NCBI GenBank assembly: GCA_029582155.1
Contig: CM055905.1
Span: forward strand, 6,016,062-6,080,061
Source of the DNA: Panopea generosa
Lineage: Eukaryota > Mollusca > Bivalvia > Adapedonta > Hiatellidae
Direction of reading: 5' to 3'
DNA: 64,000 nucleotides
Shown here: one piece after another, positions 1 through 11,330 of the stretch
Numbering within the stretch: position 1 is the first letter of the stretch
Layout: the number at the start of each line of letters is the position of its first letter
Notes under the pieces: model-generated
What the model saw: the letters and a program-made list of their open reading frames with translations, nothing else
What the model was told of the DNA's origin: nothing
Database searches by the model: none
Made by a program: the position numbers and the translations under genes

Positions 1-45
1 GGACCTGGGAGTATTTGAACACTTTGCGTTGGCATCGCAGCCATA

Positions 46-500
46 TAATGGAACGGCAATTGATTGACATGTAAGGAGCAAACGCATATTGAAGCAAAAT
101 CGCGCGAAATTTCGTTTTCAAATATCCAAAGCACCATATTTCTTATGGCTAATTAAACAATAACTATTAAAGTTCTCACCTTCACTTCTTTCAATTAAAC
201 GAAAAATGAAGTTAATAATTTACACAATCCTCGTTGTTATCACAGTAATGTGTGTTTTTGTTACATTCATCAATTAGGATGCAAAGCATTATTTGTATCG
301 GTGAAAGATATAGGAAAACGATAGATAATTGTGAAAGCAAAGTAATTTGAAAATAATTAATGACATTTCATGGGATTTGAATTGTTATATATATATCAAT
401 GCATTATACAGATAAGGAATGGCAACTGGTTGACTTGACATGTTATGAACACTCGCGTATTTAAGCTATATCGCGCGAAATCTCGTTTTCAAATATCCAT
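46..500 (+). repeat. Pair of ~85-bp direct repeats
   Basis: Two related segments, about 46-132 and 410-500, share the order: GGCAAYTGRTTGAC, then ACATGT, then ATCGCGCGAAAT, then TCGTTTTCAAATATCCA. They lie in the same orientation about 370 bp apart and differ by several substitutions and small indels. No reading frame is conserved between them. They are probably remnants of one local duplication or of a dispersed element. The rest of 1-999 is AT-rich and shows nothing I recognise; it lies downstream of the EGF exon, so it is probably intron. Confidence 0.5.
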
Positions 501-999
501 TCATCTTAGAAATACAAATGAAAATTCTTTCTTTTTACTATGGAATTTTCTGCAAATCGAGACGTTTCCCAACAAATTGTGTTAAATTATTGAATTACCT
601 ATGATTACAAAATTTGTATACTGTAACTAATAAATCAAGGAAAGTACTTGATATTTTACTTCAAACTACAAAATTTTAAATTCACGATCATTTTGCGTGT
701 TTAAAACCATATAAAACATCTAATATTACATACACCTGCGATTTTATGTAAAAGAAACTACTTATTTGTGAAATGTGAATGATTAATTTGGAAAATGATT
801 AAATCTTCGCATGCTATTTATCAATATTAAGCAGAGAGATGCATGTTCCGTATTCATCTATATCAATCCTTGATAAGTCATCCAGTTTCATATGTCATGA
901 ACGTTAAGCCAGCTAATACAATTTATTATCGATATAGTCACGGTATATTGCTCCGGATTCCAACGAAGGTGTGTAATTTTTGGCATGGTCAAGGTATAC

Positions 1000-1140
1000 C
1001 TGTACATCCATGTGATCCATGGCTGTCACCATCATATCCAGTTTGACATTCGCAGCGATAACTTCCAGGTGTGTTCACACATCTACCATGCTCACTGGCT
1101 GGTGTACAGTCGTGAGAACCTTGAGTACACTCATCGATAT
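1000..1140 (-). CDS. Calcium-binding EGF-like exon (second cbEGF)
   Basis: This internal exon encodes one complete cbEGF domain of 47 codons. It opens with the calcium-binding DIDEC signature, contains [12 protein letters not shown], which matches the Asn/Asp beta-hydroxylation consensus (C-x-N-x4-Y-x-C-x-C), and has six cysteines. A pyrimidine tract ending in CAG lies just above 1140 and a GT donor (GTATACCT) follows 1000. Both ends are phase 1, so it joins in frame to the exon at 5418-5558, giving an Asp at the junction. Domains of this kind are extracellular and build fibrillin-, Notch- or uromodulin-like proteins. The next exon lies beyond the left edge, so the protein class cannot be fixed. 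The exon itself looks intact. Confidence 0.85.
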
Positions 1141-1204
1141 CTGGTAAAGGTGAAGAAAAAACAGCAATACTTTTTTGTTTGTTTGATTTTTTAACGTTAT
1201 TTTA

Positions 1205-1440
1205 ATGTCATCGAGGGCTAACATCCTATTAGTTGATATTATCACTCTTTCTAATCAGTATTCGAGAGCACACCCAACACCACAAGTAACTGATAACTTT
1301 CCCACTTGAATCTGTGATAAGAGACGAACGAAAATTAGACACAATGTTGTATATCAATAATCATGGACACTGGCCGGACAGTGATTTGCGATCTCTTGAT
1401 TGATAGTCAGACGCGCTACCGACTGTGCTAACTGGGTCAG
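1205..1440 (-). mobile_element. tRNA-headed SINE, family 4, reverse copy
   Basis: Read on the minus strand, a tRNA-like head (GGTAGCGCGTCTGACTATCA) is followed by a body with GATTCAAGTGGGAAAGTTAT and CAGTTACTTG. The same order is found at 46025-46345 and 60030-60250. It lies just upstream of the 1000-1140 exon, in an intron. Confidence 0.65.
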
Positions 1441-1639
1441 GCTACAGCAATAAAACAGAAGTAAAAGCTCTGGCTTTTTGATACACATGAACAGTCATGT
1501 TTGTTACCGAGTGTTTGTGAAACGCCCGAAACTCTTGCTTGATCTGCAACATTGATTATGGCAATTGATCTTCCATGCTTTATTCACTAGTTTGTATAAA
1601 TGAAACAGGGACTGCCCGTGGTCGGGTGGTTTACGGCAA

Positions 1640-1775
1640 AGGCATTTAAGATACAATTAACTCTCACCATTGAGATCGTGAATACGGGCTCGGCTAGGTA
1701 CAAGTTGCCGGTTACTTCCGAAAGGACTATGGTACTGCTTAGATTCACCCATGAGGTCTTCCTCCAACAATATAA
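1640..1775 (+). mobile_element. Diverged SINE, family 1
   Basis: A degraded copy of the family also found at 19226, 20848, 45648, 46508, 47930 and 49644. The recognisable parts are ACTCTCACC in the head, then TTGCC-GTTACTT and AGATTCACCCATGAGGTCTT in the body, then CTCCAACAATA. Short open frames here on both strands are repeat sequence. Confidence 0.5.
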
Positions 1776-2010
1776 CTTAATATGTCTGTGTCGGTGGACA
1801 CAGGCGTTATACTCAAAATAAATGTACGCATATAAACAAATCTGGGCTAGAGAACTTATCTGATGTTGTTTGTTTTTGTTTTCCATATGATTCATTAGTC
1901 ACCAGTTTAAGAACAAAAAGTTGACCAGTACGCTTCCGATAGATATTGACCATGTCAATTATTAATTAAACGATGTGGGAGTGGCGGTAAGTCAATAAAG
2001 TTTATTATAT

Positions 2011-3130
2011 TTAATACACGGTACAACAGAAGCATATGGTAAAGGAACACATGGTACAACAGAGGCATATTGTAAAGGAACACATGGTACAACAGAGGCA
2101 TATGGTAAATGAACACATGGTACAACAGAGGCATATGGTAAAGGAACACACAGTACAACAGAGGCATATGGTAAAGGAACACATGGTACAACAGAGGCAT
2201 ATGGTAAAGGAACACATGGTACAACAGAGGCATATTGTAAAGGAACACATGGTACAACAGAGGCATATGGTAAAGGATCGCATGGTACAACAGAGGCATA
2301 TGGTAAAAGAACACACAGTACAACAGAGGCATATGATAAAGGAACACAAGGTACAATAAAGGCATATGGTAAAGGAACACATGGTACAACAAAGGCATAT
2401 GGTAAAGGAACACATGGTACAACAAAGGCATATGGTAAAGGAACGCATGGTACAACAGAGACATATGGTAAAGGATCGCATGGTACAACAGAGGCATATG
2501 GTAAAGGAACACACAGTACAACAGAGGCATATGATAAAGGAACACATGGTACAATAAAGGCATATGGTAAAGGAACGTATGGTGCAACAAAGGCATATGG
2601 TAAAGGAACGCATGATACATTAGAGGCATATGGTAAAGGAACACATGATACAACAAAGGCATATGGTAAAGGAAACCACGGTACAACAAAGGCATATGGT
2701 TAAGAAACACACGGTACAACAAATGCATATGGTAAAGGAACGCATGGTACAACAGAGGCATATGGTAAAGGAACGCATGGTACAACAGAGACATATGGTA
2801 AAGGAACACACAGTACAACAGAGGCATATGATAAAGGAACACATGGTACAATAAAGGCATATGGTAAAGGAACGAATGGTGCAACAAAGGCATATGGTAA
2901 AGGAACGCATGGTACATTAGAGGCATATGGTAAAGGAACGCATGATACAACAAAGGCATATGGTAAAGGAACACATGGTACAATAAAGGCATATGATAAA
3001 GGAACGCATGATACAACAAAGGCATATGGTAAAGGAACACATGGTACAATAAAGGCATATGATAAAGGAACGCATGGTACAACAAAGGCATATGGCAAAG
3101 GAACACACGTTACAACAAAGTCATATGGTG
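2011..3130. repeat. 33-bp minisatellite (about 34 copies)
   Basis: Tandem copies of a 33-bp unit built on GGTACAACAGAGGCATATGG followed by TAAAGGAACACAT. Because 33 is divisible by three and stops are rare in the unit, long frames appear on both strands, for example 11-residue repeats in the minus frame 3106-1955. These frames have no start context, splice signals or non-repeat coding part, so I do not call a gene. Variants (CACAGTAC, GATCGCAT, ACAATAAAGG) recur in blocks, which suggests higher-order duplication of several units. The array lies in the intron between the EGF exons at 1140 and 5418. Confidence 0.93.
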
Positions 3131-4000
3131 AAGGAACATATATAACAACGACATGGTACGATACATATTGATTCGACCGTTAAGAGGGGACTTGTGTTAG
3201 ACATTAAAGTGAAATCATATATTGCATATTAGTCTTATATATGTTTATATAATGAGTTGCATTTTATAATGACACGTATTATCAACATTATATGTGGATA
3301 TTATATCTGAGACTGACACCATTATATTTTTGGCTAAAAGTAAGTATATCACTCTTTAAACATCATACTATCACCAACCCTAATAATGTTATATATCGCC
3401 TCCTAGAAATACAGATCGTACTATCACCATAATGTTCTGAAACTGATTCATTGAACATATATAGAATTTTAATTTCCATTTTCAATGAACGGCTTATTTG
3501 AATTTCGAACATAAATTTGAATACTTTAGTCTTACTGAAATTTGAAACTGGTTACCAATAAAAAAATTCATCAATTTCCGTTGATTAAGTTTTACTGAAT
3601 GATTAACCATTGATTAACTGGTATAAATGACATGAACTGTCGCAGAAAAGCGATAACTTGACTGTTCTAGCATATTCACAGAACCGTTTTTTATTATCTA
3701 TAATATGAATCATCAGATAAACTGCTATATCTTTATCAATAAAATCTTCTTGACTATCAGTAAATTTAGCATAGTATTCCATTTAATACACAATAAAAAT
3801 ATATTAAAAAAATGGGAGGGGGTGTATTTCATATACAAAACATTTTCTTTAAGAAAAATATCCAAAGCAAATCAGGGTTTCTACCGGTGGGCAGTAACGT
3901 AGTTGAAGTAAAAAATTGGCAGACCATTTCATTAATTTTGTTACACAACCCATTTGAAATTTAAAAAATAAAGGGGGCGGGGAGTGGTTGAGATAGCGAA
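3131..4000. other. Unassigned intronic sequence
   Basis: AT-rich DNA between the 33-bp array and the first MITE. No exon with convincing splice sites or coding bias is visible. A 65-codon open frame at 3705-3902 shows no recognisable motif and is probably chance. Confidence 0.5.
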
Positions 4001-4216
4001 TATAGTCTGTAGAACGAACCCAGCCAATTGGTCCGTTAACTAGGAATTGTTACGAGCACGATAATTGGTCAGTTGTTTCAGGGAACGTTTGAATGAAGTC
4101 ATAATTTAGTAAGCGTTCGATTGCTATGAATTGTTGGACAGCCATAGAAAACCCTGCTTTTTCCATTGGCGGTTAATAGACCTGATTCAGGAGATATCAG
4201 GTTCTGGGATAGACTA
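4001..4216 (+). mobile_element. MITE family A, copy 1
   Basis: About 216 bp with short terminal inverted repeats: ATAGTCTGTAG at the left and ATAGACTAT at the right. Internal blocks GATTGGTCAGTT..., TAGTAAGCGTTC, TTGCTATGAATTGT, CCTGCTTTTT and GGTTAATAGACCTGATTC are shared with copies near 7047, 18728 and 41918. There is no coding capacity, which fits a non-autonomous DNA transposon. Confidence 0.7.
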
Positions 4217-4599
4217 TGGCGATAACAATGTTGAAATGGGGGAGAGGTGACGCTCGGTAGATACCAGGCAGGCACGGGACAATGGAGCCAGGAATGTTCA
4301 AACAATAATAGACGGTATTTACCATAAGCACCCAGAATGTACTGTGCCAAACTTTATAAATACCAGTTTTGGGCTCCAATGTGAATAATATACTGAACCC
4401 AAAAGTTGTTATTCTATATATGATACACATTAACAACAACAAAAAATAGAGCCGATATTTTGTTGAAATTTTTATAAGACATAAGAAAAAAAGGAATCAT
4501 AATAAAAGAGTGTAAGTAATGTTGTTATACATAACGCATATAAACTTTAACGAAGAGTCATAAGCCCAGTGTCGACTTTTTAATAAGAAATATCGTATT

Positions 4600-5175
4600 G
4601 TACTTAAATAAAGCAGCCCTTTAATAGTACAAAACTCATGTGTAAGCATACAACCTTGTGTCCAGTAACATTCACATAACTGTAACTAAACATTTAGTAA
4701 AACTTTGTACCAAAACTTTAACGGAGAGTTTAAAGACAAACTATGACCCTATTACCCTGCAATATATCCTTGACCTTCAAGTCAAGAACCCAATATGTAA
4801 CATACTGCCTCAGAGTATAGACATACACACTTGACACTTGGCCTTGATTTTGAATTTAGGAGCCCGATAAATTACTCACCGCCTCAGAGGAAAAGCACGC
4901 ACACTTATACTAAGTTACAGTCATATTACTGCGTGCAATGCACACTTAAAAACAAATTGCACCAAAACTTTAACATCAAGTTTAAGACAAAATGTGAAAC
5001 CTGAAATATGACCTTAACTTTGATTTAGGAGTCCAATATATTTCATACTACCTCAGAATGTAAGCTGGCACACTTATACCAAATTCAACGCATATATATT
5101 CAACGCACCCTTATAAACAACTCGCTCCAAAACTTTAACGTTGGTGAGGCGCCAACGTCGGGGCGAGTACAAAAA
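4600..5175 (+). repeat. Degenerate ~200-bp tandem repeat, three units
   Basis: Three diverged units contain CCAAAACTTTAAC, AGTTTAAGACAAA, a 'GACCTTGA' block, TAGGAGYCC, CTRCCTCAGA and CACACTTATAC in the same order. The stretch ends with a hairpin-capable GTTGGTGAGGCGCCAAC. I cannot classify it. It may be an old dispersed element with internal repeats. 4217-4599 holds nothing I recognise. Confidence 0.5.
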
Positions 5176-5417
5176 CTTCCTTATTCATAGAATATTCGAG
5201 TGAAACACGAGAGATAATTGTGTAAATCGAATGCAATAATATTATGAGCATAACAAATGGCCTTTCACGGCATAATCAATCGTGAATTATGAATTTATAT
5301 ATAACGAGCATAGTTTAATTGAACTCATTCGAGAATGTGCTGTCATAATCGGCGAGGTGGTCCGAATGACTTCGTGGGTTCATATATCATGAAGATTCAG
5401 TAAAAGCTATTAAATAC

Positions 5418-5558
5418 CTTTACAACCATCTGTACCATGACAGCCGCCACTATATCCGGTTTGGCATGTGCAATAATAACCTCCTTTTGTGTTCACACAC
5501 ATGCCATGCTGGCTGGCTGGTGTACAATCGGCTTTACCTTCACTGCACTCGTCAATGT
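5418..5558 (-). CDS. Calcium-binding EGF-like exon (first cbEGF)
   Basis: This is a 141-bp phase 1-1 exon encoding one cbEGF of 47 codons. It starts with DIDEC and has CVNTKGGYYCTC, which again fits the beta-hydroxylation consensus. The splice acceptor is strong (CCCTCACTTTTATCAG on the minus strand) and the donor is GTATTTAA. Length and phase are the same as the exon at 1000-1140 and much of the sequence is shared (TPAS-HG-CVNT), so one arose by exon duplication. There is an oddity: it has seven cysteines, because a residue that is Ser in the sister exon is Cys here (SGGCHGTDGC). The unpaired Cys could form an intermolecular bond or be damage. It joins in frame to 7292-7396. Confidence 0.85.
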
Positions 5559-5564
5559 CTGATA

Positions 5565-6770
5565 AAAGTGAGGGAAAACAGTAATAAAACCGTAGTCAAA
5601 TTGGTAATTATTTTATAATTCGTCTGCTAGATAAGCTGTGTCTCCAACCAGCATACTATCACCTGCGCGCTCAAATATTATAAATCGCCTGTTTAGATAT
5701 TCATGGGCTTAAATTCATCAAACTTGTATGCTATAAACCAATACTTTTTTTGTAGCATGCTATTTTCATTTCTAATGAAATTGTTTTTAATGCAAATTAC
5801 AACATTTCAAAGTTTTGTACTCAACAGTTCTATGAATCCAGGTCCAGTGCTTAAATTTACAAATGTCATCTCAAACTCAGACTCGGTCATTTTGATGAAT
5901 TTAGGGCCAAGCTTAACTATAGCGGAGCTTTACCTCAACTCGAAAGCCATAACATATAATTGAAGACATAACAAATCTCATTGATACAGGATATCATACA
6001 AACTTAATTAATGTAAATCAAGTTATAGCATTGTAAAAAGTTGAGTTGAGGAAAATTCTCAAGTTGAGATGTCTAGTGAAACTTGGGCCATGTCACCAAA
6101 CATAATAGTGTCATCGACATCGAGGACTTACACAACTATTATCTCACTTGAATTCTTCTGACCTGACAGATAAAGAAGGTAGAAATTAAACTTTAGTTCC
6201 ATTTATCTTCGTTTGTAATGGCTATTGCAATGATTTATTTATTCATACTATGTGTTAAATGGCCAGTAATTTAGAAATCACCAATGAAAAAATGATACAG
6301 ATACAAGACTTCTAGCCAATACTATTATCATTTTAAAATAGATCAGTCGAGTCGTTTCGTGGGTGAATCGTTGATATGTTATGAGTAATCATTACAAAAG
6401 CATTGAATTAAAAAAATGGTCATGGAATTTGTGGGGTTTTATTGGCAGATCTTGAACCAGTGAAGAATTTGAGCCCAGACTTATGCTGTAGACGTTTCTT
6501 TCAATGTGATTTGGACATTAATATTACTATTGCAATTGCTATAATGGAATGAGGCTTGAATATTATGTAAAAGTGTAAATCGACATGGAAACCATGCATT
6601 AAAACATACACGGCAACTGCGAAATCAAGTTTATTCGTAGGCATGTGTAAACTACACGGGGATAAAATCTCAGTGTTGTGCTATATGTTGTTTGTATTCA
6701 TAACATAAGTACAGATCAAGATATGCTACGCTTGCTTTGAAAATATGAGCAAAAGTCAAACTATGGATTA
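5565..6770. other. Unassigned intronic sequence
   Basis: AT-rich intron between two EGF exons. The open frame at 5703-5963 has no recognisable motif and no splice context. I see no other feature in this stretch. Confidence 0.45.
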
Positions 6771-6774
6771 CGCA

Positions 6775-6945
6775 ATTTGTCATGAATATCGAAACCAAGG
6801 ATCGGAGAGTCGAGGGTTCGATACTCCATCGCGGATATGTGCGGTGTTATTGGGCAAAATACTTTTTTCGCATATGCTTAGTACTGGTTCTGCCCAGGAA
6901 AACTTCGAGCGTGATTTTGTAGAAGTTGTAATAATAGAAGTAAAA
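6775..6945 (+). mobile_element. SINE family 3, copy
   Basis: A B-box-like GAGGGTTCGATACTCC is followed by the body blocks CGCATATGCTTAGTACTGG, CCAGGAAAACTTCGAGCGTG and GTTGTAATAATAG, ending in an A-rich tail. The same blocks occur near 39640, 44215, 52262 and, as a fragment, 41360. The 67-codon open frame over it is incidental. Confidence 0.65.
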
Positions 6946-7046
6946 TAAATAAAAAATCGAGATAGAATGTATTTGAATCACCAGTAATGAACCATCAAGT
7001 GAAATTGTATCAATATTAGCATGGTGTCCCTTTGAATAATTTGTAT

Positions 7047-7267
7047 ATTAGTTTTTAGAATGGACCAAACTCTTCCGATTGCAAAAAGCAATGTTGGGAA
7101 AGCCCCATTTGAGTACGTTGATTGGTCAGTTTCTGCAGGAAAAGTTTTAAAGATGTCAAAATTTAGTAAGCGTTCAATTGCTATGAATTGTGGGCATGGA
7201 ATTCCCTGCTTTTTTATTGGGAGTTAATAGACCTGATTCGAAAGATATTCTGTTCTAGGATAGACTA
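7047..7267 (+). mobile_element. MITE family A, copy 2
   Basis: Same internal blocks and orientation as the copy at 4001: AGCAATGTTGGGAAAGCC, GTTGATTGGTCAGTTTCTG, TTTAGTAAGCGTTCAATTGC, GTTAATAGACCTGATTCG, then GGATAGACTA at the right end. The left inverted repeat is degraded. It ends about 25 bp from the EGF exon at 7292, so it sits at the very start of the following intron. Confidence 0.7.
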
Positions 7268-7291
7268 CTGGAATAATTAATATATTTGTAC

Positions 7292-7396
7292 CCGTTTCAC
7301 AAAATTGTCCAGTCATTCCATATCCGGTACAATCACACCTCGCGATACCTTGTTTAGAGATTTTACACTGATGCGGAAGTTTGGTACAGTTTTTAC
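7292..7396 (-). CDS. EGF-like exon, second half of a cysteine-rich pair
   Basis: A 105-bp phase 1-1 exon with a strong acceptor (TTGCTATTTCTTTTCAG) and donor GTACAAAT. Its first two bases complete a Cys codon begun by the exon at 8062-8128. The residues then run CKNCTKLPHQC, next GIARCDC, then GYGMTGQFCE. The CxC followed by G-Y-G-x-x-G-x-x-C is the usual C-terminal half of an EGF fold. It ends one base into the Asp codon that opens the first cbEGF, so phase and domain order agree. Cysteine spacing is not that of a canonical single EGF; the domain may be an EGF/laminin-like variant spread over two exons. Confidence 0.75.
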
Positions 7397-8061
7397 CTGA
7401 AAAGAAATAGCAATAATAAAACTTTCACAAATAATAAAACGTTTTACACGTATCAACCGACTTGTCTTTAGACCATTTTAAATACACGTTGTGTTCGTCA
7501 TTTCAAGTGCTTGCTTTCTCAAGTTGCAATATTTTGTATATACGGGGCCTGGATTAATGTAGCTCGCAGTGTTCCTGTCTGAATTTTTGACGTCGTCTGA
7601 AGCCGTGTTTTAAATTTCATTTTAAATAGAATTGATGAAAATATAAGCACACCCTCATTTTTATTATAAATGTAAGGGTATTTTATTAATGATTTTATTA
7701 TTGATGTCAATGGTAAGGATCACATTCAAACAATCATTAATGAAATGGGTCAATATACCTGTTCTACTGTTAGTATCAATTACAATAGTATGGTAATGTG
7801 ACTCTGAAATTCACCTGGTGTATCTTCATCATTTGATTTTATTTGTAAATCTCCATAAATCGCAACACAACTATTGTTTATTGTGTAGCGAAATATTGAT
7901 AGTGTGAGATATCTATGTTTCTTATTTATAATTCATTTTTTTTCGCATTTGCGATTTAAAATTGTGTTATTCATACTTTTATTGTTATGAAATATTGTCT
8001 AGTTTGCGTTGTTGGAGGCAAATATATTGCTGTTATGAAAACCATGCGTTATGTCACTTAC

Positions 8062-8128
8062 ATGTATGGCATTGCCATTTGCTTGTCTCTTCTGCGTTCA
8101 AACAATAGGAGTGTTCACCAGTGCATTG
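8062..8128 (-). CDS. Cysteine-rich EGF-like exon
   Basis: A 67-bp exon with acceptor AACACTATTTTTCAG and the near-ideal donor GTAAGTGA. It starts in phase 0 with QCTGEHSYCLNAEE and ends QCHT plus the first base of a Cys codon completed at 7396. Four cysteines lie in 23 codons. It is the most upstream exon of this gene I can see with confidence. Exons further 5' are hidden beyond the tandem arrays. The only candidate start is the ATG exon at 24673-24705, which also ends in phase 0. Confidence 0.7.
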
Positions 8129-8419
8129 CTGAAAAATAGTGTTATAATATCATGAATAGCATCATAGCATATTAAACACGTTGATATATGTGTGTGTGTG
8201 TGTTAGATTGGTAGACATTGCCGTAATAAGAAACATACACATAGCTTGTGTGTGTGTGTGATATTCATATAACCTCTATTTGCACACATACGACTGGAGA
8301 GAATTCTGCTTAAGCTTCTGTCTCTTTGGAAATGTTATGGTCCAGTGTTAGCAGTATTTTTATTGTATATTTTGCACAGCTTATTATAGACTGCACAATG
8401 CAGTCCATTTCAAGGAGCG

Positions 8420-11330
8420 ATTGTGGGTTGCGGAAAAGTTCTACATGACAGAACACATGCCCATTTCTAGAAGTGATTTAAAACTCATACATGACAGAAC
8501 CAACGTCTATATCAACGAGTGGTTGTATATTGTGGGGAGGCTAAAGATGACAGAACACACACCCACTTCCAGAAGTGAGGGTGAACTTATACATAACAGA
8601 ACCAACGTCTATATCAACAACTGATTGTATATATCCTATAAATGACAGAACACACACCTATTTCCAGAAGTGAGGGTGAACTTATATATAACAGAACCAA
8701 TGTCTATATCAACGACTGATTGTATATTGCGGGAGCCTATAGATGACAAAACACACACCCACTTCAAGAAGTGAGGGTGAACTTATACATAACAGAACCA
8801 ACGTCTATATCAACGACTGATTGTATATTGCGGGAGCCTATAGACGACAGAACACACACCCACTTCCAGAAGTGAGGGTGAACTTATACATAACAGAACC
8901 AACGTCTATATCATCGACTGATTGTATATTGCGGGAGCCTATAGATGACAGAACACACACCCACTTCCAGAAGTGAGGGTGAACTTATACATAACAGAAC
9001 CAACGTCTATATCGTCGACTGATTGTATATTGCGGGAGCCTATAGATGACAGAACACACACCTATTTCCAGAAGTGAGGGTGAACTAATACATAACAGAA
9101 CCAACGTCTTTATCAACGACTGATTGTATATTGCGGGAGCCTATAGATGTCAAAACACACACCCACTTCCAGAAGTGAGGGTGAACTTATACATAACAGA
9201 ACCAACGTCTATATCAACGACTGATTGTATATTACGGGAGCCTATAGATGACAAAACACACACCCACTTCCAGAAGTGAGGGTGAACTAATAAATAACAG
9301 AACCAACGTCTATATCAACAACTGATTGTATATTGCGGGAGCCTATAGATGACAAAACACACACCCACTTCCAGAAGTGAGGGTGAAATTATACATAACA
9401 GAACCAACGTCTATATCAACGACTGATTGTATATTGCGGGAGCCTATAGATGACAAAACACACACCCACTTCCAGAAGTGAGGGTGAACTTATACATAAC
9501 AGAACCAACGTCTATATCAACGACTGATTGTATATTGCGGGAGCCTATATATGACAAAACACGCACCCACTTCCAGAAGTGAGGGTGAACTTATACATAA
9601 CAAAACCAACGTCTATATCAACGACTGATTGTATATTGCGGGAGCCTATAGATGACAGAACACACACCCACTTCCAGAAATGAGGGTGAACGTATACATA
9701 ACAGAACCAACGTCTATATCAACGACTGATTGTATATTGCGGTGAGCCTATAGATGACAAAACACACACCCACTTCCAGAAGTGAGGGTGAACTTATATA
9801 TAACAGAACCAATGTCTATATCAACGACATATTGTATATTGCGGGAGCCTATAGATGACAAAACATACACCCACTTCCAGAAGTGAGGGTGAACTTATAC
9901 ATAACAGAACCAACGTCTATATCAACGACTGATTGTATATTGCGGTGAGCCTATAGATGACAGAACACACACCCACTTCCAGATGTGAGGGTGAACTTAT
10001 ACATAACAGAACCAACGTCTATATCAACGACTGATTGTATATTGCGGGAGCCTATAGATGACAGAACACACACCCACTTCCAGAAGTGAGGGTGAACTTA
10101 TACATAACAGAACCAACGTCTATATCAACGACTGATTGTATATTGCGGGAGCCTATAGATGACAAAACACACACCCACTTCCAGAAGTGAGGGTGAACTT
10201 ATACATAACAGAACCAACGTCTATATCAACGACTGATTGTATATTGCGGGAGCCTATAGATGACAGAACACACACCCACTTCCAGAAGTGAGGGTGAACT
10301 TATACATAACAGAACCAACGTCTATATCAACGACTGATTGTATATTGCGGTGAGCCTATAGATGACAGAACACACACCCACTTCCAGAAGTGAGGGTGAA
10401 CTTATATATAACAGAACCAATGTCTATATCAACGACATATTGTATATTGCGGGAGCCTATAGATGACAAAACACACACCCACTTCAAGAAGTGAGGGTGA
10501 ACTTATACATAACAGAACCAACGTCTATATCAACGACATATTGTATATTGCGGGAGCCTATAGATGACAAAACACACACCCACTTCCAGAAGTGAGGGTG
10601 AACTTATACATAACAGAACCAACGTCTATATCAACGACTGATTGTATATTGCGGGAGCCTATAGATGACAGAACACACACCCACTTCCAGAAGTGAGGGT
10701 GAACTTATACATGACAGAATCAACGTCTATATCAACGACTGATTGTATATTGCGGGAGCCTATAGATGACAAAACACACACTCACTTCCAGAAGTGAGGG
10801 TGAACTTATACATAACAGAACCAACGTCTATATCAACGACTGATTGTATATTGCGGGAGCCTATAGATGACAGAACACACACCCACTTCCAGAAATGAGG
10901 GTGAACTTATACATAACAGAACCAACGTCTATATCAACGACTGATTGTATATTGCGGGAGCCTATAGATGACAAAACACACACCCACTTCCAGAAGTGAG
11001 GGTGAACTTATACATAACAGAACCAACGTCTATATCAACGACTGATTGTATATTGCGGGAGCCTATAGATGACAGAACACACACCCACTTTCAGAAGTGA
11101 GGGTGAACTTATACATAACAGAACAAACGTCTATATCAACGACTGATTGTATATTGCGGTGAGCCTATAGATGACTGAACACATACCCACTTCCAGAAGT
11201 GAGGGTGAACTTATACATAACAAAACCAACGTCTATATTAACGAATGATTGTATATTGCAGTGAGCCTATAGATAACAGAACAAACACATTCTTCAAGAA
11301 GTGAGAGTAAACTTATACCAAACAAAACCA
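8420..11330. repeat. 101-bp tandem array (about 29 copies)
   Basis: Highly homogeneous units of 101 bp: ACACACCCACTTCCAGAAGT, GAGGGTGAACTTATACATAA, CAGAACCAACGTCTATATCA, ACGACTGATTGTATATTGCG, GGAGCCTATAGATGACAGA. Copies differ by few bases (GACAAAAC/GACAGAAC, CGGGAG/CGGTGAG), which implies recent amplification or homogenisation. The unit equals the 57-bp unit next door plus a 44-bp insertion. No gene is expected here. Confidence 0.95.

Noticed and set aside
1955-3106. 383-codon minus-strand frame of 11-residue repeats
   Set aside because: It is the 33-bp minisatellite read through; all copies are repeat, both strands stay open, and no start or splice context exists.
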